A DNA stretch of 8,866 nt from JAJRVH01 sp964505995 (GCA_964505995.1 CAZDLB010000075.1:1-8866); one strand, 5' to 3'. Numbered from the stretch's first letter, positions 1 to 7,649 are shown. Numbers and translations: made by a program. Notes: generated by a model from the sequence alone, not told the origin.

Positions 1-731
<731 letters not shown>

Positions 732-764
732 CGTAATGACCTCTCCAATCTCTGAATCAATTCG

Positions 765-1622
765 TTATGCGGACGCCGCGGCACCGGAACAGATCTCCGC
801 GATCTCCTGCGTAATGCCGGCCTGACGTGCCTTGTTGTAGCTGATTTTCAGATCGCGGACGATGCCCTTGGCGTTGTCCGTGGCGCTCTTCATCGCGATC
901 ATCCGGGCCGAATGTTCGCAGGCCTTGTTCTCGAGCAGTCCCTGGAACACCAGCGACTCGACATAGCGGCGCAGCAGCCCGTCCAGAACCGGCTTGCTGT
1001 CCGGCTCGTAGATGTAGTCCCAGTAACCCGGATGCTGCGGCTCGCTGGGGCGTTCGCAGGGCAGCAGCTTCACCAGCTGCGGCTTCTGCGTCATCGTGTT
1101 GATGAACTTGGAATAGCTCAGATAGACCTCGTCCACCTTGCCTTCGAGAAAATGCTCGATGGCCACGGCAATCACGCCCAGGATATCCGTCAGCTCGGCC
1201 GAATCGGGCACGTTCTCGACGGCAGCACCCAGATCCTTGACAACCTTGCGCATGAAGCCCGCCGCGCGGCGGCCGATCGTGTAGGCCTCGATATCCACCG
1301 GCGAGTCCTTGATGAAGCCAAGGGCATGGCGGAAGGCGTTGGCGTTCAGGCCGCCGCAGAGACCCTTGTCGGTGGCGATCATGACGATGCCGATCTTCTT
1401 CACCTCATCCCGCGGCGTAATGAACGGATGGCTGTATTCCGGATGCGCCTGCATCAGGTTGCCGATGACACGTTCGATGCCCTCGGCGTAGGCGCGGCCC
1501 GCCATCACATTGTTCTGGGCGCGGCGCATCTTGCTGGCCGCAACCAGCTCCATGGCCTTGGTGATCTTGGCGGTGTTCTGAACCGCCTTGATCTGGCCGC
1601 GAATCTCCTTGGCTGTTGCCAC
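765..1622 (-). CDS. atpG: ATP synthase F1 subunit gamma
   Basis: Central rotor shaft of F1, coupling c-ring rotation to the catalytic sites. The 285 residues match the family length (about 287 in E. coli). The N-terminal helix (EIRGQIKAVQNTAKITKAME, about 6-25) and the C-terminal helix (ARQAGITQEIAEICSGAAA, about 265-283) form the conserved coiled coil that enters the alpha3beta3 ring. The GLCGGLN motif is at 87-93. The start codon is GTG at 1622: a strong Shine-Dalgarno GAGGAG at 1634-1629 overlaps the atpA stop (TGAGGAG) with a 6-base spacer, and no in-frame ATG gives a better family alignment. The gap after atpA is only 10 bases, so translation is probably coupled to atpA termination. Confidence 0.98.
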   Translation of the reverse strand: MATAKEIRGQIKAVQNTAKITKAMELVAASKMRRAQNNVMAGRAYAEGIERVIGNLMQAHPEYSHPFITPRDEVKKIGIVMIATDKGLCGGLNANAFRHALGFIKDSPVDIEAYTIGRRAAGFMRKVVKDLGAAVENVPDSAELTDILGVIAVAIEHFLEGKVDEVYLSYSKFINTMTQKPQLVKLLPCERPSEPQHPGYWDYIYEPDSKPVLDGLLRRYVESLVFQGLLENKACEHSARMIAMKSATDNAKGIVRDLKISYNKARQAGITQEIAEICSGAAASA

Positions 1623-1632
1623 GTCCGACTCC

Positions 1633-3174
1633 TCAGTAGGTTCCGGTTGCCTTGAAGTCGGCGATTGCCTTCTTCAGACCCTCGGAAATCTGCTCGTCCA
1701 GCGCAGCGGTTTCGTTCAGCCTGGCCATCAGCGCCGATTCCTTCGAATTCAGATAGGCCAGATAGCCCTTCTCGAAATCGACGATGCGGGATGCGTCGAT
1801 GTCGTCCAGATCACCCTCATTCAGCGCGAACAGGATGGCCGTCATCTCGGCCACGCTCTGCGGGGAGTTCTCGGGCTGCTTCAGCGCCTCCATGCCGCGC
1901 TTGCCGCGTTCGATCTGCTGACGCGTGGCCGGATCCAGATCCGAAGCGAACTGCGCGAATGCGGCCAGCTCGCGATACTGCGCCAGATCCAGACGCAGGC
2001 CACCGCCGACCTTCTTCACGGCCTTGGTCTGGGCCGCGCCGCCCACACGCGATACCGACAGGCCGACGTTCACCGCCGGACGCTGGCCGGAATTGAACAG
2101 GCCGGTCTCCAGGAAGATCTGACCGTCGGTAATCGAGATCACGTTCGTCGGCACGAAGGCGGACACGTCGCCTTCCTGGGTCTCGATGATCGGCAGCGCG
2201 GTCAGCGAACCGGTCCGGCCCTCGACCTTGCCGTCGGTGAAGTTCTTCACGTACTCCTCGTTGACGCGCGATGCGCGCTCGAGCAGACGCGAATGCAGGT
2301 AGAACACGTCGCCCGGATAGGCCTCGCGTCCCGGAGGACGGCGCAGGATCAGCGACACCTGACGATAGGCCCATGCCTGCTTCGTCAGATCGTCATAGAC
2401 GATCAGTGCGTCCTCGCCGCGATCGCGGAAGTATTCGCCCATCGTGCAGCCGGAATACGGTGCCAGATACTGCAGCGCGGCCGATTCGGAGGCCGTCGCG
2501 GCCACGACGATCGTGTGATCGAGCGCGCCATGCTCCTTGAGCGTGCGCACGACGTTGGCCACGCTCGAGGCCTTCTGACCGACCGCGACATAGATACAGG
2601 TCACGCCGGTATCCTTCTGGTTGATGATGGTATCGATCGCGATCGCGGTCTTGCCGGTCTGACGGTCGCCGATAATCAGCTCACGCTGGCCGCGGCCGAT
2701 CGGAATCATCGCGTCGATGGCCTTGATGCCGGTCGCCAGCGGCTGATCCACGCTCTTGCGCCAGATCACGCCCGGAGCCACCTTCTCAACCTTGTCGGTT
2801 TCCTTCGCGCCGATCGGTCCCTTGCCATCGATCGGCTCGCCCAGCGGATTGACGACGCGGCCCTTCAGCTCCGGGCCGACCGGAACCTCGAAGATCCTGC
2901 CGGTGCACTTGACTTCGTCGCCCTCGCGCAGATGGCCATACTCACCGAAGATCACCGCGCCGACGCAGTCCTCCTCGAGGTTGAGCACGATGCCCTTCGT
3001 GTCCCCCGGGAAGTCCAGCAGCTCGCCGGCCATCGCGCCGGAAAGGCCGTGCAGCAGCGCCACGCCGTCGCCAACGGTTACGATGCGGCCGACGTTGGCG
3101 TCTGCAGCCGCAGACTCGAAGCCCTTGATCTGTTCCTTAATAATCGAACTGATTTCAGCAGTATCCAGTTTCAT
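1633..3174 (-). CDS. atpA: ATP synthase F1 subunit alpha
   Basis: Regulatory nucleotide-binding subunit alternating with beta in the F1 hexamer. The 513 residues equal the E. coli length. Walker A GDRQTGKT lies at 169-176 and the arginine finger that completes the beta catalytic site is Arg376 in the SVSRVGGA motif, both at E. coli numbering. The segment around 262-300 (DDLTKQAWAYRQ, LRRPPGREAYPGD) is the conserved P-loop ATPase core. The frame opens at a TTG (3180), but the ATG at 3174 is chosen: it gives MKLDTAEISSIIKEQI, which aligns with the usual N terminus, and AGAGG at 3185-3181 sits 6 bases upstream. It lies 48 bases after atpH. Confidence 0.98.
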   Translation of the reverse strand: MKLDTAEISSIIKEQIKGFESAAADANVGRIVTVGDGVALLHGLSGAMAGELLDFPGDTKGIVLNLEEDCVGAVIFGEYGHLREGDEVKCTGRIFEVPVGPELKGRVVNPLGEPIDGKGPIGAKETDKVEKVAPGVIWRKSVDQPLATGIKAIDAMIPIGRGQRELIIGDRQTGKTAIAIDTIINQKDTGVTCIYVAVGQKASSVANVVRTLKEHGALDHTIVVAATASESAALQYLAPYSGCTMGEYFRDRGEDALIVYDDLTKQAWAYRQVSLILRRPPGREAYPGDVFYLHSRLLERASRVNEEYVKNFTDGKVEGRTGSLTALPIIETQEGDVSAFVPTNVISITDGQIFLETGLFNSGQRPAVNVGLSVSRVGGAAQTKAVKKVGGGLRLDLAQYRELAAFAQFASDLDPATRQQIERGKRGMEALKQPENSPQSVAEMTAILFALNEGDLDDIDASRIVDFEKGYLAYLNSKESALMARLNETAALDEQISEGLKKAIADFKATGTY

Positions 3175-3198
3175 ATCCAACCTCTGTAATTGCCGCCC

Positions 3199-3212
3199 CG
3201 GCTATGGAGCCG
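3199..3212 (-). other. Short stem-loop in the atpH-atpA intergenic region
   Basis: In the 48-base gap between atpH and atpA the mRNA can form a perfect 5-bp stem (CGGCT/AGCCG) with a 4-base loop (CCAT), ending 14 bases before the atpA Shine-Dalgarno. It has no following U-run, so it is not an intrinsic terminator. It may mark an mRNA processing or stability site, or may be chance in GC-rich sequence. Confidence 0.35.
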
Positions 3213-3222
3213 CGTTAATTCT

Positions 3223-3744
3223 CTAACCTGCAATCGCCCTGCGCAGGTCTTCCAGCCTGTGCCGCACCGAGCAATCGATCTGCCGGTCGCCGACCTGCAC
3301 GACCAGGCCTCCGATCAGGCTCTTGTCCTCGCGCACCTCAAGGCGCACGTCACGGCCGATCGATTTGCCAAGCGCCTCGGCGATCTTCTTCTTCGCCGCA
3401 TCGCTGAGCTTGGTTGCCGTGACGACATCGGCCACGACCTCGCTCTGGCTCTGAAGAATCATCTCGTCCACCAGTTCGGCAATCTCCGGCAGCAGCTGCG
3501 CCTTGCCACGCTGGCAGAGCAGATCCACCAGATTCTTCAGCTCCTTGGGAAGCTTGCCGGCCGCCTTGGTCAGGATCGCGGCCTTGTTCGCGGCCGGCAG
3601 CGCCGGCGATGCAAGCACCTTCGCAACCTCGTCCTCGGCTGCGATGGCCGCCAGTTTCTTCAGACCACCCTCGAGCTTCGCGCCTTCCTGGATCAGCTCG
3701 AAGATGGCGCGCGCATAGCGGCGGGAAATGAAGCGCGTGCTCAT
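3223..3744 (-). CDS. atpH: ATP synthase F1 subunit delta
   Basis: Peripheral-stalk protein joining the top of F1 to subunit b (OSCP-type). The 173 residues match the family (177 in E. coli). The N-terminal helical bundle begins SRRYARAIFELI (about 8-19). The conserved C-terminal signature, IGGLVVQVGDRQIDCSVRHRL followed by LEDLRRAIAG, covers 144-173. The ATG overlaps the atpF stop in an ATGA arrangement (3741-3744). No strong Shine-Dalgarno is evident, so it is probably translated by coupling to atpF. Confidence 0.97.
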   Translation of the reverse strand: MSTRFISRRYARAIFELIQEGAKLEGGLKKLAAIAAEDEVAKVLASPALPAANKAAILTKAAGKLPKELKNLVDLLCQRGKAQLLPEIAELVDEMILQSQSEVVADVVTATKLSDAAKKKIAEALGKSIGRDVRLEVREDKSLIGGLVVQVGDRQIDCSVRHRLEDLRRAIAG

Positions 3745-4223
3745 GCCGTACCGAATCCCTGATCAACGATGCTGTCGATCAGCTTGCTGTGACGCTTGGC
3801 GTCCAGCTCGGCCTCGACAATCCGCTCGGCGGCCAGCATCGCGATGTCGGCCACTTCCTGGCGCAGCTCCTGGCGTGCCCGATTCGTCTCGGCCGCAATC
3901 TCCTCGCGTGCCGAATCCAGAATCTGCTCGGCCTCGACGCGGGCCCGGTTGACGGCCTCCTCGTTGATCTCGGCCGCGCGCTTCTCAGCCGCTGCGATGA
4001 TCTCATGGGCCTTGGCCCGAGCCTCTTCCAGCTGCGCCTCGACCTCGGCCTCGGCCTTTTCACGGGCCTCCAGCCCGGCCTCGGCGGCCGCCAGACCCTC
4101 GGCAATCTTCGCCGTGCGCGCCTCCATGGCGTTGTTCAGCGGCCCGTAGAGCAGCTTCCACAGGATGGTCACCATCAGGATGAAGATGACGATCTGGGCT
4201 ATAAATGTCAGGTCAATACTCAT
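3741..4223 (-). CDS. atpF: ATP synthase Fo subunit b
   Basis: Membrane-anchored peripheral-stalk subunit, usually present as a dimer. The 160 residues (156 in E. coli) show one N-terminal transmembrane segment (about 4-25) and then a long Ala/Glu/Arg-rich amphipathic helix (about 30-150), typical of the b-dimer right-handed coiled coil. The start is ATG at 4223 with a purine-rich GAGGGGG upstream (4-base spacer to ATG). Only one b gene is present in the order E-F-H; there is no second b' gene, unlike phototrophic alphaproteobacteria and cyanobacteria. It overlaps atpH by 4 bases. Confidence 0.97.
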   Translation of the reverse strand: MSIDLTFIAQIVIFILMVTILWKLLYGPLNNAMEARTAKIAEGLAAAEAGLEAREKAEAEVEAQLEEARAKAHEIIAAAEKRAAEINEEAVNRARVEAEQILDSAREEIAAETNRARQELRQEVADIAMLAAERIVEAELDAKRHSKLIDSIVDQGFGTA

Positions 4224-4264
4224 GAGACCCCCTCGCTAGATAGAATTCGCTTACCGGGCTGCCC

Positions 4265-4519
4265 TTAGCCAAGGAACGGATTGGCGAACAGGAACCACAG
4301 CGCGAAAGCCATGATGATGAACGGGAAGGACTCCATCAGACCAGCAAAGATGAACATGTTGAACATCAGCTGCGGGCGCATCTCAGGCTGGCGCGCAATG
4401 CCCTCCAGCGTCTTCGAACAGATCAGGCCCCAGCCGATCGCCGAACCCAGGCCTGCCGCGGCCAGAATCACACCGACCGAAATGGCCGAAGCTGCGGTAA
4501 TAATCGTTGTTGCATCCAT
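4265..4519 (-). CDS. atpE: ATP synthase Fo subunit c (c-ring protein)
   Basis: Proteolipid forming the ion-carrying rotor ring. The 84 residues form two transmembrane helices (about 9-35 and 53-80) joined by the polar loop ARQPEMRP (42-49). The ion-binding carboxylate is Glu63 (AGLMESFPF), where E. coli has Asp61. In helix 1 the position of the Na+-ligand Gln of Ilyobacter/Propionigenium is Trp30 (AIGWGL). The Thr and Tyr ligands are also absent, which argues for proton rather than sodium coupling (inference). The Shine-Dalgarno AGGAG lies 6 bases before the ATG, in an unusually AT-rich intergenic stretch. Confidence 0.97.
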   Translation of the reverse strand: MDATTIITAASAISVGVILAAAGLGSAIGWGLICSKTLEGIARQPEMRPQLMFNMFIFAGLMESFPFIIMAFALWFLFANPFLG

Positions 4520-4546
4520 GTTGTACTCCTATGCAGTTTATAGTTT
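4520..4546 (-). promoter_or_regulatory. AT-rich translation initiation region of atpE
   Basis: The 27-base atpB-atpE gap is about 67% A+T within a GC-rich operon, has no obvious secondary structure, and carries AGGAG 6 bases before the ATG. In E. coli the atpE initiation region is also unstructured and A/U-rich and drives the high synthesis needed for the multi-copy c ring. The same role here is inferred by analogy. Confidence 0.5.
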
Positions 4547-5416
4547 TTAATGCTCAGCCGGCTGGTGCGCAATGGACAGGTACACCACCGAAAGAATCAT
4601 GAAGATAAAGGCTTGCAGCAAGCCAATGAACATGTGGAACAGCGACCATCCCACACCCACAGCCAGTCCTGCCAGCTGCGAAACGAATCCGCCGGCGCTC
4701 AGCATGTCCTCGAGACTGCTGGCCAGAAGCAGGGAGGCAATCAGCAGGAAGATCACTTCGCCGGCAAACATGTTGCCGAAAAGTCGGAAGGAAAGGGAAA
4801 GCGGCTTGGCCAGCTCCTCGATCAGCTTCAGCACCAGGTTCAGCGGAATCAGCGCCACGCCGATCAACTTCACGACCGGATTCTTGGAATCCAGCAGCAG
4901 CGCCGCGAACGGCTGCAGCAGCAGCTCCTTGACGAAATGCGCGGGCTTGAGCTTGAACTCGTAATACAGCACGAGGATGAACACCGAAACAGCCATCGCA
5001 GCCGGCAGATTCAGATCGTTCGTCGGCACCTGACGGAACTGCTCGAGACCAAACAGGCCGGCCAGGTGATGCATCAGGTAGGCCGGCAGGACATCCAGCG
5101 TATTGCACAGCAGGATGAAGATGAAGATCGTCATCGCCAATGGCGCGATCAGCGGATTGTGAACCGGGAAGTTGTCCTTGACCGTCTGGTTGATGAACTC
5201 GATCACCGACTCCATGAAATTCTGGATACCGGTCGGGGCCCCCTCGACGATCTTCGAGCGCACATACAGCGCAAACAGGATCAGGCCGGTGGCAATGAAC
5301 AGCGTCAGCAGCAGCGTATCCAGATGGATCTGCATGAATGGGTTGGAATCATCGAACGAGTACGACCAGTACTGCAAGTGCTCCGCAATGCCGCCGCTAT
5401 GCCCCTGTTCCGCCAA
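4547..5416 (-). CDS. atpB: ATP synthase Fo subunit a
   Basis: Stator membrane protein with the two ion half-channels facing the c ring. The 289 residues contain several hydrophobic segments (about 33-53, 91-113, 137-152, 180-200, 206-236, 245-280). The essential arginine is Arg211 in SFRLFGNMFAGE, with Asn215 and Glu220; His261 and Gln268 lie in LFHMFIGLLQAF. Compared with my memory of the E. coli protein there is an extra stretch of about 14 residues between LQPF (167-170) and IPLNL (190-194). The start appears to be TTG at 5416: no in-frame ATG lies between it and the upstream region, and GGGAG sits about 6 bases before it, just after the atpI stop. Confidence 0.96.
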   Translation of the reverse strand: MAEQGHSGGIAEHLQYWSYSFDDSNPFMQIHLDTLLLTLFIATGLILFALYVRSKIVEGAPTGIQNFMESVIEFINQTVKDNFPVHNPLIAPLAMTIFIFILLCNTLDVLPAYLMHHLAGLFGLEQFRQVPTNDLNLPAAMAVSVFILVLYYEFKLKPAHFVKELLLQPFAALLLDSKNPVVKLIGVALIPLNLVLKLIEELAKPLSLSFRLFGNMFAGEVIFLLIASLLLASSLEDMLSAGGFVSQLAGLAVGVGWSLFHMFIGLLQAFIFMILSVVYLSIAHQPAEH

Positions 5417-5427
5417 TGCCGTCTCCC

Positions 5428-5787
5428 TTACGTTTGATCCGCCCTGAACCTCGCCAGCGCGGCAAGGAACAGAACAGCCTGTGTCACAAACATCCCCAGC
5501 GCCACATACAGCAGATTCAGCCCCAGGAAGCCGGCCACCAGCAAAAGAAACAGCAGGCCGGCGAAGCGCAGGACCGCCCCCTTGTACAGGGATCGCTGTC
5601 CCGCCTCGACATCCAATCCGCGAATCGCCCCAAGGCGCCGATCCAGCCAGGCGGTGTTCGCCACCATCGCCAGCAGACCGTAGATCACGGCCGCACCCGC
5701 CAGCCAGCCCGCCATCCAGATGCAGACCGCGGCGGTTGCCACACCCGCAAGCAACTGCCAGAACATGAATCCGGACCTGCGGTACAT
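5428..5787 (-). CDS. atpI: ATP synthase assembly protein I (AtpI)
   Basis: Small membrane protein encoded first in atp operons. In the family it assists c-ring assembly and possibly Mg2+ uptake, and is not part of the finished enzyme. The predicted 119 residues form four hydrophobic segments (about 8-25, 28-46, 72-88, 92-112). The family-like YGLLAMVANTAWLDRRL lies after the second helix and the basic SLYKGAVLRF lies before the third. The ATG at 5787 is preferred because GTGAGG lies 8 bases upstream and it leaves the short basic N terminus usual before helix 1. An in-frame ATG at 5838 (136 residues) is possible but has no clear Shine-Dalgarno. A TTG at 5904 is excluded because it precedes the predicted transcription start. 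It ends 11 bases before atpB. Confidence 0.88.
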   Translation of the reverse strand: MYRRSGFMFWQLLAGVATAAVCIWMAGWLAGAAVIYGLLAMVANTAWLDRRLGAIRGLDVEAGQRSLYKGAVLRFAGLLFLLLVAGFLGLNLLYVALGMFVTQAVLFLAALARFRADQT

Positions 5788-5891
5788 GCCTACAGCCTCA
5801 CCGCGAGGGCCCTTGCAAGGCCTCGGAGACTCACTCATTTCGAGCTTCGCTCTGATGGGTGAACGCCTCCCCCTCGGATTGGACGTGGCGC

Positions 5892-5920
5892 ATTGTAGCG
5901 GCAAGGGTCGGCCGGTTCAA
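5892..5920 (-). promoter_or_regulatory. Predicted sigma70 promoter of the atp operon
   Basis: Minus-strand TTGAAC (-35, 5920-5915) and TACAAT (-10, 5897-5892) are separated by exactly 17 bases. The -10 matches the consensus at 5 of 6 positions and the -35 at 4 of 6. Transcription would start near 5885, leaving a leader of about 97 bases before the preferred atpI start. It lies in the only sizeable gap between the methyl-cycle genes and the atp genes, where an operon promoter is expected. Confidence 0.65.
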
Positions 5921-5963
5921 TATGAAATTTCGTTCATCCTTTGCCATCGCTTCCGACGCCCGG

Positions 5964-6236
5964 CTATTCATACACCGAGCGCAAACCTTCGAGATAGCGG
6001 TCCCCGCGTGTGATCGGCCCCTCGACCTGCGTATATGGATCCTCACCCAGGGCCTGAAGCGACGCATAGGCATAGGCCTTGCGCGTCGCCTCGTCCATCC
6101 GGGACCAGTCGGACGCGTCCACGATGCCATCGCCTGTCACATCGAAACGGGCATCCACCGACAGGCCGCCGGCCGCCCGCACAGACCCCGCCATCAGCAG
6201 CGCCAGAGCCAGCAGGAGCGGAGCGAGCGGATGCAT
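5964..6236 (-). CDS. Small exported protein with a single EF-hand/dockerin-like loop
   Basis: I do not recognise this gene as a named family. The 90 residues begin with a signal peptide: hydrophobic core PLLLALALLMAGSV, likely cleaved after Ala21 in the V-R-A context, so the product should act in the periplasm or outside the cell. Residues 32-43 (DVTGDGIVDASD) fit an EF-hand calcium loop, with ligands Asp32, Thr34, Asp36, Asp40 and Asp43, Gly37 at loop position 6 and a hydrophobic residue at position 8. The following helix starts DWSRMDEATRKAY. The rest (Tyr/Gly/Glu-rich, GEDPYTQVEGPITRGDRYLE) has no recognised motif. The ATG shares one base with the ahcY stop (TGATG) and no Shine-Dalgarno is visible, so it is probably translated by coupling to ahcY. 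Codon third positions are GC-rich like its neighbours, supporting a real gene. Confidence 0.75.
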   Translation of the reverse strand: MHPLAPLLLALALLMAGSVRAAGGLSVDARFDVTGDGIVDASDWSRMDEATRKAYAYASLQALGEDPYTQVEGPITRGDRYLEGLRSVYE

Positions 6237-7645
6237 CAGTAGCGGTAGTGATCCGGCTTGTACGGCCCATCAACCGGCACGCCGATGTAATCGGCCTGCT
6301 CCTGCGTCAGCCGGGTGAGCCTGGCGCCGATCTTCTCCAGATGCAGACGCGCGACCTCCTCGTCCAGCTTCTTCGGCAGGGTATAGACCTTGTTCTCGTA
6401 GCGATCGGCATGATTGAACAGCTCGATCTGCGCCAGCGTCTGGTTGGAGAAGGAATTGGACATCACGAAGCTCGGATGACCGGTCGCGCAGCCGAGGTTC
6501 ACGAGCCGCCCCTCGGCCAGCAGCGTGATGCGGCGGCCGGACGGGAAGATGATCTGATCCACCTGCGGCTTGACGTTCTCCCACTTGTACTGGCGCAGGG
6601 ACGCGACATCGATCTCGTTGTCGAAATGACCGATGTTGCAGACAATCGCCTCATCCGGCATCTGCAGCATGTGCTCGTGGGTGATGACGTGATAGTTGCC
6701 GGTCGTGGTCACGAAGATGTTGCCCAGCTTGCAGGCCTCGTCCATCGTGACCACGCGATAGCCCTCCATCGCCGCCTGCAGCGCGCAGATCGGATCGATC
6801 TCGGTGACCCATACCGTCGCACCCATGCCCTTGAAGGCCTGCGCGCAGCCCTTGCCGACATCGCCGTAGCCGAGCACGACGCAGATCTTGCCGGCGATCA
6901 TCACGTCGGTGGCGCGCTTGATGCCGTCCAGCAGCGATTCGCGGCAGCCGTAGAGGTTGTCGAACTTGGATTTCGTCACCGAATCGTTGACGTTGATGGC
7001 CGGGAACGGCAGCTCGCCGCGCTCCTGCATCTGATACAGGCGATGCACGCCCGTCGTCGTCTCCTCGGTCACACCCTTGATCGCCGCCCTGCGCTCGGAA
7101 TACCAGCTCGGATTCTCGGCCAGCTTGTTGCGGATCGCATTGAACAGCGCCACCTCCTCGTCGCTGCCCGGATTGTCCAGCACGGATGGATCCTTCTCGG
7201 CCTTGCAGCCCAGAATCACCAGCAGCGTCGCATCGCCGCCATCATCGAGGATCATGTTCGGCGTGCCGCCGTCATGCCATTCCATGATGCGATGCGTGAA
7301 CTCCCAGTACTCATCCAGGCTCTCGCCCTTGTAGGCGAACACCGGAATCCCTTCAGCGGCGATGGCCGCAGCGGCATGGTCCTGGGTCGAGAAGATGTTG
7401 CACGAGGCCCAGCGCACCTCGGCCCCGAGCGCGGTCAGCGTTTCGATCAGCACGCCGGTCTGGATCGTCATATGCAGGCTGCCGGCGATGCGCGCGCCCT
7501 TGAGCGGCTGCTCGGCGGCGTATTTCTCACGGATCGCCATCAGGCCCGGCATCTCCGTTTCGGCGATGCGCAGCTCCTTGCGCCCCCAGTCGGCCAGGCC
7601 GATATCGGCAATCACATAATCCTTGTTCTGTTCAACAGCACTCAT
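6236..7645 (-). CDS. ahcY: Adenosylhomocysteinase (S-adenosyl-L-homocysteine hydrolase)
   Basis: NAD+-dependent cytoplasmic enzyme that reversibly splits S-adenosylhomocysteine into adenosine and homocysteine, removing the product inhibitor of methyltransferases. The 469 residues have the long bacterial form, including the insert of about 40 residues near 150-190 absent from the human enzyme. Visible landmarks are His58 (GSLHMT), Asp135 (ILDDGGD), EETTTGV at 195-201, Lys225 and Asp229 (VTKSKFDNLYG), the Rossmann loop GYGDVGKG at 259-266, His340 (NIGHFD) and the C-terminal KPDHYRY tail that contributes to the neighbouring subunit's NAD site. The frame opens at GTG 7648, but ATG 7645 is chosen because GGAGGT ends 4 bases before it. 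Upstream is the SAH riboswitch; downstream the EF-hand gene overlaps its stop. Confidence 0.98.
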   Translation of the reverse strand: MSAVEQNKDYVIADIGLADWGRKELRIAETEMPGLMAIREKYAAEQPLKGARIAGSLHMTIQTGVLIETLTALGAEVRWASCNIFSTQDHAAAAIAAEGIPVFAYKGESLDEYWEFTHRIMEWHDGGTPNMILDDGGDATLLVILGCKAEKDPSVLDNPGSDEEVALFNAIRNKLAENPSWYSERRAAIKGVTEETTTGVHRLYQMQERGELPFPAINVNDSVTKSKFDNLYGCRESLLDGIKRATDVMIAGKICVVLGYGDVGKGCAQAFKGMGATVWVTEIDPICALQAAMEGYRVVTMDEACKLGNIFVTTTGNYHVITHEHMLQMPDEAIVCNIGHFDNEIDVASLRQYKWENVKPQVDQIIFPSGRRITLLAEGRLVNLGCATGHPSFVMSNSFSNQTLAQIELFNHADRYENKVYTLPKKLDEEVARLHLEKIGARLTRLTQEQADYIGVPVDGPYKPDHYRY

Positions 7646-7649
7646 CACT

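Noticed and set aside
3175..3180. TTG at 3180 as the atpA start
   Set aside because: It falls directly against the AGAGG ribosome site. The ATG at 3174 has proper spacing and the standard N terminus.
1588..3189. 533-codon open frame on the plus strand opposite atpA
   Set aside because: Same explanation: an antisense shadow of atpA created by GC-biased third positions, without recognisable motifs or a convincing ribosome site.
4265..4519. Sodium-coupled c ring
   Set aside because: The Glu and the following Ser are present, but the helix-1 Gln is Trp and the Thr and Tyr ligands are replaced by Phe and other residues, so the Na+ site is incomplete.
4550..5437. 295-codon plus-strand frame opposite atpB
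   Set aside because: Gln/His/Arg-rich composition typical of the complement of a Leu/Ile-rich membrane protein; no family resemblance.
5788..5904. N-terminal extension of AtpI to the TTG at 5904
   Set aside because: That codon lies between the -35 and -10 elements, before the predicted transcription start, and the added residues (Arg/Pro-rich) are not family-like.
5925..5940. ATGAA/TTCAT hairpin after the EF-hand gene as a terminator
   Set aside because: The stem is only 5 AT-rich pairs and no U-run follows.
5831..5947. 38-codon minus-strand ORF spanning the atp promoter, with its stop overlapping the alternative atpI ATG at 5838
   Set aside because: It contains the predicted -35 and -10, has a weak ribosome site and unbiased codon use. 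It would be translated only from read-through transcripts. A leader peptide role cannot be excluded but is not supported.
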